Part shown: piece by piece, positions 56,062 to 63,723 of the stretch
Layout of the letters: every line of letters starts with the position of its first letter
Numbering within the stretch: position 1 is the first letter of the stretch
Position numbers and translations under genes: made by a program
The notes under the pieces: generated by a model
The model's database searches: none
Seen by the model: the letters and a program-made list of their open reading frames with translations, nothing else
What the model was told of the DNA's origin: nothing
Origin: Acidobacteriota bacterium
GTDB taxonomy: Bacteria > Acidobacteriota > CAIWXX01
NCBI GenBank assembly: GCA_016191015.1
Contig: JACPPM010000238.1
Location: 1-63,723 of the forward strand
DNA: 63,723 nucleotides
Direction of reading: 5' to 3'

Positions 56062-56448
56062 CTATTTGACCTTGTACGGAATGAGCACGAACGGCCATTT
56101 CTGAGGCGGAAAGTCCTTCGAGTTGCGCGTGACGAGACGGAGGCCGTTCATCTGAGCAAGGGCAGCCTGGAAGGCGTCGGGCAGCCTCCAACGAGTCTCG
56201 CGACGTAGACGGGCGGCGAGGTCAGCAACCGTTTTGTCGATCGGGAGCGTCGGAAAGCAATCCAGGAGTCGCCGGGCCGCTGTTGAGCCTAGCGCGTCGA
56301 ACCCTGAGAGGACCTCCGCGCGTGTGATAACGGAGATTACCGCATCATTGTGAGTGCGCGCCAAGTACTGCGTGGCTTGTGGGACGTCGTTGAAATGATC
56401 GATGAGGATGACTGAGTCCAAGAGGAACTTCACCGACGCCCCTGCCAT
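56062..56448 (-). CDS. vapC: VapC-type PIN-domain toxin
   Basis: FLLDSVILIDHF..ISVITRAEVLSGF..RWRLPDAFQAALA..LVTRNSKDF; overlaps vapB. Confidence 0.88.
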   Translation of the reverse strand: MAGASVKFLLDSVILIDHFNDVPQATQYLARTHNDAVISVITRAEVLSGFDALGSTAARRLLDCFPTLPIDKTVADLAARLRRETRWRLPDAFQAALAQMNGLRLVTRNSKDFPPQKWPFVLIPYKVK

Positions 56449-56672
56449 TCCCGTCGACGCATACGCTGGTAGTCGAGACCGTCTCCCTTGCGCCAGATGC
56501 CACTAGTTTGGCGGAGGATTTCTTTGAAATCTGGAGATTCGGCACTCCACTCACGCCTGAGCCGGCGCACGGCATCCCGCACAATCTGCGTCATGGGAAC
56601 GTCTCGTTCCTTGGCCATCCGGTCCAGCCACTCCTTGTCTTGTGGGTCGAGGCTCACAATTGTTCGCGTCAT
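56430..56672 (-). CDS. vapB: Ribbon-helix-helix antitoxin (VapB/CopG-like)
   Basis: MTRTIVSLDPQDKEWLDRMAKERDVPMTQIVRDAVRRLRREW. Confidence 0.82.
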   Translation of the reverse strand: MTRTIVSLDPQDKEWLDRMAKERDVPMTQIVRDAVRRLRREWSAESPDFKEILRQTSGIWRKGDGLDYQRMRRREWQGRR

Positions 56673-56809
56673 CCTTCGGGCGTCCTCCTCAACGATATCA
56701 ACCTCATCATAATGATATCATGAAGAGGCCTGAACCGGAACGGTGGGGCGGGACCGTGGAATCGTATCTCTATTCACTCTACGACTACGAGCGGTGACTT
56801 GCGCGCTCT

Positions 56810-56868
56810 GACGACACGTTGGCAAAGAACAGGCCGCTCGGCGGCCTAGCCGAGCGGCTCGAAGATTG
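56810..56868. repeat. Tail-module repeat TGACGACACGTTGGCAAAGAACAGGCCGCTCGGCGGCCTAGCC
   Basis: Homologous to 42231-42280, 59575-59632 and inverse at 7413-7465. Confidence 0.75.
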
Positions 56869-57192
56869 ATGAGCTATTGACAGGTAGCACCAACGGCGGG
56901 GAACCGCCTACGATTCGTCATGCGACGCTGTTCGATCGCCTCCGCCGCCTCGACGAGGAAATCGAGGGCCGCAAGGATCTCGACGCCGTCATCACCTTCC
57001 TTGACGCCTTCCTCGCTAGAAAGCAATTCCAGCGCATGGCCGCCTCTGCCTGATACCCCATCTGTCATCCGGAAAACTAGCATCCAGCGAGACGGTCCGC
57101 CCCATCGCCGGCAGAGCCTGAGCCGGAGCCCCGCCGGCGCGGTACGCCCTCCGGAAAGCTAGCGATACGGTCCGCCATATTTCCTCTTTCCC

Positions 57193-57693
57193 TTACAGCC
57201 ACCCGCCAATGACCAGGATAGCAATGGCGATCAGGGCCAGTGTGATCACCCAAAGCAGTACATGAGGAATCCAAGAGATACCAGCGAAGGCGGAGTGTAG
57301 CACCCTCCTGAATCTGCTATTCGGCGATCCTAGCGCGTGTGCGTATATGTGGGCGAAGACGGCCGTCAAACATAAGAGAGCGAGAATCCTGAATATCGGA
57401 TCAATCTGGACTCTGATACTGAGGGCAGGCCAACCAACGAAGATGTTGAAGACCGCGGTTGCACAGTGGAAAGCGATGCGTCGGAGGGCCGTCATGGGAA
57501 GCCATCCACATCCCTGTCCAACGGAGCGTGAGCCGATTTCAAAGATGATGACCGCGATGGCCCAAGCAAACAGAGGCAATGCGCAAGGGGGACCGCTGGC
57601 ATACCTTCCAAATGCCTCGGATGCAAGCAACATCGCAAAGTTCGAAAGAAACCAAGCAAGGTATGGACAAAAGTGCATCGTTGCCATCCTCAC
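57193..57693 (-). CDS. Multi-TM hypothetical protein; candidate Rhs immunity protein
   Basis: About 4 hydrophobic helices; starts 8 bp after the Rhs stop, same strand. Confidence 0.6.
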   Translation of the reverse strand: MRMATMHFCPYLAWFLSNFAMLLASEAFGRYASGPPCALPLFAWAIAVIIFEIGSRSVGQGCGWLPMTALRRIAFHCATAVFNIFVGWPALSIRVQIDPIFRILALLCLTAVFAHIYAHALGSPNSRFRRVLHSAFAGISWIPHVLLWVITLALIAIAILVIGGWL

Positions 57694-57701
57694 GCAACGG
57701 C

Positions 57702-59045
57702 TTAGAGAGGAGACCAGTCAGAATCGGTGAACGGGGCTAGTCGGCATCCACCGAGGCAGTTGTCGACAGCAATCGGCGGTGTGTCTGGTTCATTGCAGCA
57801 CTTGTCTTTCGGCACCAGCTTCACGAACGCATGCGGGATGATACGTCGTTTCGTGAAAGTACTGCTCACGGATGGCCAGCCAGCGTAGATGACCTCCGGG
57901 TCCCAGCACTTCAATTGCCCGTTCAGCGCATCTACAAGGCCGCTAGCATTGTACTCGCATCCATATCCAGCGCCCTTGAATAGATCTCCGCTGCACGCCT
58001 GAGCACTGAAGGTCCTGCCCCTGGTCCTCTCGCAAATGGAGAGGGCCACGAAAAGCTCTCTCGTCCTATCAAGAGCCGTGCAGCAAAGGCCGAAGGGATC
58101 CAGAGAATCAGCCGGACTGTTCCGAACGTATCGGTAATGATTGACATCAGACTTGAAATCCAAGGGATCCTCCGCCGTGAACCGCCCGCTGTGCGGGTCA
58201 TAGTATCTCGCGCGATAGAAATACGTGCCAGTCTCCGGATCCCACTCGCGCGATGTGTATCGGTAGGCGTCATTCCAGCCTGTGCTCGACGACGGTAGTA
58301 ACTGGCCGAAGGAGTCGTAGTTGAACGTGGCGACGATGTTGAAAGCGGCGGTGTTGTCGTCGCGGATGTGGCGGATGGTTCCGAGGCCGTCGGCCAGGTA
58401 GTAGTACAGCCGGCTGTCGGCGCCGGCGGTGGCGATCGGTTCGTCGATTCCGGGGCCGTGGGCGTAGGTGCGTTGGACTTGCCCGTCGGGGGCGAGCTCG
58501 GCCCAGATGTCTTCGCCGTGGTAGATGTAGCGCGTGAGAAGGCCGTTGACACTCTTGGCGATCCGGCGCCCGAGGGCGTCGTAGTAGTAGTCGGCCGAGG
58601 TCAACAGGTTACTACCGATGTCGTACTTCCGGTAGGCTGTCATCCGATTCTCGCTATTGAAGACGTACTCATGGCGCTCGCCATTCACCTTGCTGATCTT
58701 GCCTGTGCAGTTTCCGTCGGCGTCGTAGCTGTACGTGAATTCCGCGTCATCGAGAAGCTGGTTGGCTGCGTTGTAAACGTAGCTGGAAGACAGATGTGAG
58801 CTGAGGCGGTTACCCACCGGGTCGTAGGTGAAGCTTTCCGAGGGGTCGAGCGGGTGGGTCGCGCTCACCACCTGGTACTTGTCGTCATACCCGTAGGCGT
58901 GGCGTCCCTGGTCATCATCCATCGCGACCCGATTTCCCGCTGCGTCGTACTCATACGCGTACCGCCGCTGCACGAATCCCCCCGCATCCCGGTGAGCAAG
59001 CTCGAGTAGCTCGCCCGCGAGGTCGTACTGCCGCTTCTCGCCATC
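57702..59045 (-). CDS. Rhs/YD-repeat C-terminal gene (5'-truncated) with Cys-rich C-terminal domain
   Basis: YEYDAAGNRVAM..YYYDALGRRIAK..YRYTSREWDPETGTYFYRARYYDPHSGRFTAEDPLDF..NSPADSLDPFGL then a unique about 150-aa tail; the ORF-track frame runs into antisense GNAT sequence. Confidence 0.85.
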   Translation of the reverse strand, partial: DGEKRQYDLAGELLELAHRDAGGFVQRRYAYEYDAAGNRVAMDDDQGRHAYGYDDKYQVVSATHPLDPSESFTYDPVGNRLSSHLSSSYVYNAANQLLDDAEFTYSYDADGNCTGKISKVNGERHEYVFNSENRMTAYRKYDIGSNLLTSADYYYDALGRRIAKSVNGLLTRYIYHGEDIWAELAPDGQVQRTYAHGPGIDEPIATAGADSRLYYYLADGLGTIRHIRDDNTAAFNIVATFNYDSFGQLLPSSSTGWNDAYRYTSREWDPETGTYFYRARYYDPHSGRFTAEDPLDFKSDVNHYRYVRNSPADSLDPFGLCCTALDRTRELFVALSICERTRGRTFSAQACSGDLFKGAGYGCEYNASGLVDALNGQLKCWDPEVIYAGWPSVSSTFTKRRIIPHAFVKLVPKDKCCNEPDTPPIAVDNCLGGCRLAPFTDSDWSPL

Positions 59046-59423
59046 AATGAAGGCAAGATTGTCGGGGACGCGACGCTGCACCGGACACACCGGGGATGGT
59101 CGTCTCACGTGAGAGAAATCCGCGTGGTTGTCGCGCGAGCCTTCCAGCGCAACGGACTCGGCACGACCCTCGCCAAGTACCTCGTCCGCCATGCCATCTC
59201 CGTCGGGCTGGACGAGATGGTCGGCGAAGTCATCGACAACCAGGTCGGCGCGCGCCGCGCATTCGAGCGGCTCGGGTTCCATCCCGAAGCCGTGCTGAAG
59301 GGACATGTCAAGGACATCCACGGCATGAAGCGCGACCTGGTCATCCTGGCCAACGACGTCAGCCACATCTGGGAGAAGATGGAAGCGATGGTCGCGGACT
59401 TCTCGCCGACATTCGGGGGGTAG
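59035..59423 (+). pseudogene. 5'-truncated duplicate of the GNAT gene at 50028-50627
   Basis: About 385 bp aligned with about 14-16 mismatches by eye. Confidence 0.93.
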
Positions 59424-59457
59424 CCGGCCAGCACCGCTCGGTGCCCTATTCCGCAAT

Positions 59458-59552
59458 ACCACCAGGTCACCAAGGCACCAAGAAACCACCAAGGGGCTTC
59501 TTCTCCCACCTCTTGGTGCGGCTTGGTGTCCTGGAGTCTTGGTGGTTTGGAC
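59458..59552. repeat. CACCAAG/CTTGGTG-word dyad element
   Basis: ACCACCAGGTCACCAAGGCACCAAGAAACCACCAAGG and CTCTTGGTGCGGCTTGGTGTCCTGGAGTCTTGGTGGTTTGG. Confidence 0.88.
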
Positions 59553-59574
59553 GGCCAGTTTTCCTTCCCGCCGC

Positions 59575-59632
59575 TGACGACATGTTGCCAGGAATAGGGC
59601 GATCAGCCGGCTAACGAACCCGCTCGAAGATT
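59575..59632. repeat. Tail-module repeat copy next to the CACCAAG dyad
   Basis: TGACGACATGTTGCCAGGAATAGGGCGATCAGCCGGCTAACGAACCCGCTCGAAGATT. Confidence 0.7.
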
Positions 59633-60099
59633 CCCTCCGACTTGTTCTTGCGCACGTTGTCCCATCGGAAGTAGCAGGCGTTCATGGCGATGTAGGCGCC
59701 ATGGGGCAGAATCTGTGCGAATGACAGGGCGCTCCCCAGATTGAACAGCCCATCCGAGCTGCCGAAGGCGTAGGGCACCATCGCTCCCGTGAGGACGATT
59801 GTCTTTGCAAGGTTCGCCTCGCCGATCAGGCGGACGGTCTCCGCCATGGTGTCGGTGCCATGAGTGATTACTATCCGGTCCTCCTCTGCCTGCCGGCAGT
59901 TTTCCAGGATGAGGTGGCGGTCGGCGTCACTCATTTCCAGGCTGTCGACCATCATCAGCGTCCTGACCTTCACCTGATGCCGGCACCGTCCGAGACGCAA
60001 CATCTCGTGGACATGGGTATCCTTGAAGTATAGCCGTCCGCCGATCTCGTCGTACTCCTTGTCGAACGTTCCGCCCGTGATGAAAAGCCTGATCAGCAT
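59611..60099 (-). CDS. Single-domain asparaginase (N-terminal domain) family protein
   Basis: IRLFITGGTFDKEYDE..VDSLEMSDADR..IVITHGTDTMAETVRLI..KTIVLTGAMVP. Confidence 0.88.
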   Translation of the reverse strand: MLIRLFITGGTFDKEYDEIGGRLYFKDTHVHEMLRLGRCRHQVKVRTLMMVDSLEMSDADRHLILENCRQAEEDRIVITHGTDTMAETVRLIGEANLAKTIVLTGAMVPYAFGSSDGLFNLGSALSFAQILPHGAYIAMNACYFRWDNVRKNKSEGIFERVR

Positions 60100-60275
60100 G
60101 ACAGCTCCTTCGCTCGCCTTCGCGCCTCAGCTTATCAGATCTCCCGGGCGCCCGAGAATGTGCGTGCAGAACGTCCTCCGTTGGACGAGGTCACCTGCAG
60201 CGGCCCGGGCGGCTGCTCCCGGCAGTTGCCCGTCCCCCCCGCGCGCTGGTAGACTCCATTCATGCGAGGGAGGGG

Positions 60276-60830
60276 ATGATGTCCACCGTCACGCGGCCAC
60301 GCGCGACGATCGCCGATTACGAACGGCTCCCCGAGGGCGCGCCTTATCAACTGATCGATGGGGAGCTCATCATGACGCCATCGCCGGCTCCGTTTCACCA
60401 GATCGTTTCGGCCCGTCTTGAATTCGCATTGATGGGATTCGTGATCGAACGAGGCCTCGGGACCGTGCTCGATGCCCCGATCGACATCGTCCTCTCGGAG
60501 GGCGATGTCTATCAACCCGACATTATTTTCATCCGCAGCGAGCGTCGCGCGATCATCGGCGAGAAGAACATCCAGGGGGCGCCAGATCTTGTCGTTGAAA
60601 TCCTGTCCCCGTCGACGGCCTACTATGATCTGCGGACGAAAAGGGATATCTACGAGAAGGCGGGCGTTCAGGAGTACTGGGTCGTGGATCCGATGGGGCG
60701 CCAGGTCGAGGTGTTCGCGAATCGCGACGGGCTCTTTTCTCTCGCGGGGCAGTGCCGCGGTGAAGGCCGCATCGAATCGCAGATATTGCCCGGATTCTCG
60801 GTGGATATCGCAAGCCTGTTCCAGCAGTGA
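60276..60830 (+). CDS. Uma2-family (DUF820) restriction-endonuclease-like protein
   Basis: YQLIDGELIMTPSPAPFHQ..VYQPDIIFI..PDLVVEILSPSTAYYDLRTKRDIYEKAGVQEYWVVDP. Confidence 0.92.
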   Translation: MMSTVTRPRATIADYERLPEGAPYQLIDGELIMTPSPAPFHQIVSARLEFALMGFVIERGLGTVLDAPIDIVLSEGDVYQPDIIFIRSERRAIIGEKNIQGAPDLVVEILSPSTAYYDLRTKRDIYEKAGVQEYWVVDPMGRQVEVFANRDGLFSLAGQCRGEGRIESQILPGFSVDIASLFQQ

Positions 60831-60882
60831 GGGCGGCGTCCCGCCAGGTGAGATGCGAAACAACTGGTAGAATGCCCTCCTG

Positions 60883-62088
60883 ATGATCGCCGGCATCGCG
60901 ATTTTCCTCGGCACCTATCTCGTCCTGGCCGTGGGGCGCCTGCCGCCGTTCCGCATGGATCGCACCGGCGCCGCGGTGATCGGAGCCAGCCTGATGGTCG
61001 GGCTGAACGTGCTCACATTGGAAGAGGCGTATGCGGCGGTGAACCATGACACGATCCTGCTCCTCTTCGGCATGATGATCGTCGTTGCGAACCTGCGGTT
61101 GTCGGGCGTTTTCGCTGCGATCAGTGAGTGGGTGGTCGAGCACACTCGGGGGCCAGTGACACTTCTGGCGGCGATCGTGATCGTGGCAGGGATCTTTTCA
61201 GCTTTCTTCGTCAACGACACAATCTGCATCGTGCTCACACCGCTGGTGCTCGAGATTACGAGATCTTCCGGCCGGAATCCGGTGCCGTACCTGCTGGCCG
61301 TGGCGATGGGATCGAACATCGGGAGTGTCGCGACGATCACTGGCAACCCACAAAACATGATGATCGGCAGCTTCTCGGGGATCTCGTACGGGCATTTCTT
61401 CGCGAGACTCGCACCTGTGGCCGGCATCGGGCTCCTCGCCACCGTCGCAGTTCTCTGGATCTTCTACCGGCGTCAGCTCCGGATCGAGGGGCAAGTGACG
61501 CCACGACATCGGGTGATACGGATCAACCGGATGTTGATGTACAAATCGGTGGTCGCGTCGATTGGCATGATCGTCTTGTTCTTCGGCGGGTGGCCGGTCC
61601 CCAAGGTGGCCCTCGTCACCGGAGGTTTGCTGCTGATCACCCGCCGGGTCAAGCCACAGAAGATCTACCGGGAGATCGACTGGCCGCTTCTCGTGCTGTT
61701 CATCGGGCTCTTCATTGTCATCGCGGGGGTGGAAAAGGCGGCACTAACGGAGGAAATGGAGCAGATCGTCGCGCAGTTCAGGCTCGAGAGCGTGGCCATG
61801 TTGAGTGTCGCGGCGGCGGTGCTTTCGAATCTCGTCAGCAACGTCCCTGCCGTGCTCGTCTTCAAGCCTTTTATCAGACACCTCACCGACCCGGACGCCG
61901 CCTGGCTGACGCTCGCGATGTCGTCGACTCTTGCCGGCAATCTCACGGTCCTCGGCTCGATCGCAAACTTGATCGTCGTGCAGCGAGCCCGCCGTGAGGG
62001 TGTCGAGATATCTTTCGCCGAGTACCTCAAGAGCGGCGCGATCGTGACGGCGGTCACGATCGCGATCGGCGTCCTATTCCTCCGCTGA
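60883..62088 (+). CDS. ArsB/NhaD/SLC13-type anion or ion transporter
   Basis: Multi-TM; AIFSAFFVNDTICIVLTPLVLEI, ATITGNPQNMMIG, SNLVSNVPAVLVFKP. Confidence 0.9.
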   Translation: MIAGIAIFLGTYLVLAVGRLPPFRMDRTGAAVIGASLMVGLNVLTLEEAYAAVNHDTILLLFGMMIVVANLRLSGVFAAISEWVVEHTRGPVTLLAAIVIVAGIFSAFFVNDTICIVLTPLVLEITRSSGRNPVPYLLAVAMGSNIGSVATITGNPQNMMIGSFSGISYGHFFARLAPVAGIGLLATVAVLWIFYRRQLRIEGQVTPRHRVIRINRMLMYKSVVASIGMIVLFFGGWPVPKVALVTGGLLLITRRVKPQKIYREIDWPLLVLFIGLFIVIAGVEKAALTEEMEQIVAQFRLESVAMLSVAAAVLSNLVSNVPAVLVFKPFIRHLTDPDAAWLTLAMSSTLAGNLTVLGSIANLIVVQRARREGVEISFAEYLKSGAIVTAVTIAIGVLFLR

Positions 62089-62101
62089 GAGCAAGGATCG
62101 A

Positions 62102-62169
62102 GTTCAAAGTCTAAAGTTCAAAGTTCAAGAACGCTGTGCGAGCCACCGGTGCTTTTGAACTTTGAACTA
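62102..62169. repeat. GTTCAAA-word dyad element
   Basis: GTTCAAAGTCTAAAGTTCAAAGTTCAAG ... CTTTTGAACTTTGAACT. Confidence 0.85.
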
Positions 62170-62177
62170 CTACCCTC

Positions 62178-62966
62178 TCAGCGAGTCCCGCCCGACTCTG
62201 AGTACTGCGCGGTCACCTGAACAACCTTGTCCACGGGAATGACACTGACATCGACCGTCCGCTTGCCATCCTCGGTCCTGGCGTTGATGTGGCCCATCGC
62301 CAGAACGCCGGCTTGAACATTCGACTTCTCGACAGTGAAGCCTGAGGCCTTGAGCTCTGTTTCGAAATACTCCAGCACTTTCTCGGCGGAGTCACTTGTC
62401 TGGAACGAGTAGTTGCCGTAGAGCTCGTCCTCACCCGTCTTCGAGAGAGTGCTCATCGGTGTGACGCCCGGATACGAGGGAACCCATGATGGTAACGGTT
62501 CGCCACTGGCGCTCCCGACGGTCATGGTGCCCTCGTCGGAGGTCACCTTGAGTCCCCCTCCCTGGCCTTCTCCGCCGCTGCCTTCGAAGGTCACCTCTTT
62601 GCCCTTCTCGTCTGTGAACTTCAGCTTGCCCTCACTGATGGCCTTCGCATCCATCGTGATCACTTGGCCTGTCTTCGTGTTGCGGACAGTCAGAGTCCCG
62701 TTCTCCTGGTCCTCCGACACGACCTCGAGCTCCGGTGAGGCCGCCACAATCATCTTGGCTGTAAAGATGGCCGGATTCTTGTTGGCCTCCTCGGCGTAGT
62801 TCTTGATCTTGTGCGCTCCCCACCAAAAGACTCCGCCGATCACAATGGTCCCGATGACGACCAAACCCCCGCATCCAATGAGGATCCAGACTAGAGGACT
62901 GGTCCCTTTCTTTGGAGGTGATGCGGGAGTGGCAGGGGGCTGCGGTTGAGGTGCGCTCGTCGCCAT
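62178..62966 (-). CDS. Hypothetical single-TM protein
   Basis: PPKKGTSPLVWILIGCGGLVVIGTIVIGGVFWWGA then soluble domain; family not recognised. Confidence 0.75.
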   Translation of the reverse strand: MATSAPQPQPPATPASPPKKGTSPLVWILIGCGGLVVIGTIVIGGVFWWGAHKIKNYAEEANKNPAIFTAKMIVAASPELEVVSEDQENGTLTVRNTKTGQVITMDAKAISEGKLKFTDEKGKEVTFEGSGGEGQGGGLKVTSDEGTMTVGSASGEPLPSWVPSYPGVTPMSTLSKTGEDELYGNYSFQTSDSAEKVLEYFETELKASGFTVEKSNVQAGVLAMGHINARTEDGKRTVDVSVIPVDKVVQVTAQYSESGGTR

Positions 62967-62990
62967 GTAAATCTTCTCCTTGTTTTTGGA

Positions 62991-63063
62991 GCGCCCGGAG
63001 GGAATCGAACCCCCGGCCTACAGATTCGAAGTCTGTCGCTCTATCCGATTGAGCTACGGGCGC
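62991..63063 (-). tRNA. tRNA-Arg (anticodon UCG)
   Basis: Reverse complement GCGCCCGTAGCTCAATCGGATAGAGCGACAGACTTCGAATCTGTAGGCCGGGGGTTCGATTCCCTCCGGGCGC folds as cloverleaf; anticodon loop CTTCGAA. Confidence 0.95.
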
Positions 63064-63345
63064 ATACCTGTCTCAATATACGCGAGGTTGGCGCGCGCTT
63101 CAACCGGCGAAAAAAATCGGTGTGGGAATCCGAAACAATCTGGTCCAGGGATCATTCACATCGATTCGTGGGGGTGCCCATACCCGAGGTGGCCGATCCC
63201 GGGTAAGGGTAGGCGCGTGGGACTGGCGACCGGTAGCTGCACTCAGCACCCAGCACGCAGAACCGGCACGATCGAGTGATGCAGATCACCACTAAGTTTG
63301 ACAACGATTGATGCCGATTCATAGAATGAGAGAAGGAGGTGCAAG

Positions 63346-63489
63346 TTGAAGTTTGAGGACTATGGCAAGGCGATCCTTGTGCTTGCCGCCGTGACATCCG
63401 CGTTTGCATTGGGCTTCTTCCTGGGGACCGAGACCGAGAAGGCGAAGATCCCGGAGTACCAGGAAGATAACTACGAAGAGCTCGCCTAG
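63346..63489 (+). CDS. 47-aa small membrane protein (TTG start)
   Basis: GAAGGAGGT SD at about 63332, TTG 63346; MKFEDYGKAILVLAAVTSAFALGFFLGTETEKAKIPEYQEDNYEELA; absent from the ORF track. Confidence 0.55.
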   Translation: MKFEDYGKAILVLAAVTSAFALGFFLGTETEKAKIPEYQEDNYEELA

Positions 63490-63548
63490 ACCCATCCTGC
63501 GGTCGCGCAGATTCCAGCGCCCTCCTATCTGCTGATGGCGTTTAGCCC

Positions 63549-63723
63549 AAGACTACGGCAAAGTCCCGGAAACCACAGATTTCACAGATTGACTCGCAGA
63601 TGTCGCCGATTGCTTCGCGCCGACCCGAGAGTGAGGAGCAAGTTGCTCGTCGGTTGAATGCTGGAAGTATCTGCGTAATCTGCGCGGAAATCTGCGCCAT
63701 CTGCGGTTTCGCACGGAACGGCC
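63549..63723. repeat. CAGATT-word dyad family a, copy a3 (runs to window edge)
   Basis: Near-identical to 35885-36058. Confidence 0.95.

Noticed and set aside
51111-56672. Calling the operon a canonical Pycsar, CBASS or Avs system
   Set aside because: No Pycsar effector, no CD-NTase, and the P-loop of the large protein is atypical; only component-level resemblance is supportable.
57702-59492. Treating the whole 596-aa ORF as one Rhs protein
   Set aside because: The N-terminal about 150 aa are antisense translation of the GNAT fragment (59035-59423); only the part from about 59045 downward is Rhs.

Overview
High-GC bacterial chromosomal window (63.7 kb; Acidobacteriota-like by gene content, but taxonomy is only a guess). 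About 40 credible CDSs: sixA, ssb/recA, a ComEA-like HhH protein, an NfeD/SPFH pair, a SPOR protein next to a GspE-like pseudo-ATPase, lnt, a propeller sensor, an ABC ATPase next to a permease/esterase fusion, a 1973-aa alpha-2-macroglobulin, an acyl-CoA dehydrogenase-SCP2 fusion, an M43-type metalloprotease, a Ser/Thr kinase-TPR protein, an amidohydrolase, a peptide SBP, an APC permease, Nfu, a Lon-like protease, an aconitase-family protein, a korDABC cluster, a GNAT, an Rhs C-terminal gene, Uma2, an anion transporter and tRNA-Arg(UCG). Two things stand out. (1) An accessory island at about 50.6-59.6 kb. It carries a tightly coupled minus-strand operon vapB-vapC-[PD-(D/E)XK-like nuclease + P-loop + long helical protein, 1237 aa]-[DnaA_C-like HTH]-[class III nucleotide-cyclase homologue], flanked by mosaic gene-fragment scars and a truncated Rhs module. 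It is a candidate composite anti-phage system. (2) An unusual density of dispersed intergenic dyad elements whose arms are tandem runs of 7-10 bp words (CACAGATT, CACGGAG, CACCAAG, CACAAAATGCG, GTTCAAA, AGGAAAGCAGG). Two near-identical copies differ by exactly one 9-bp unit. All calls are from reading the sequence and the ORF track; no searches were run.
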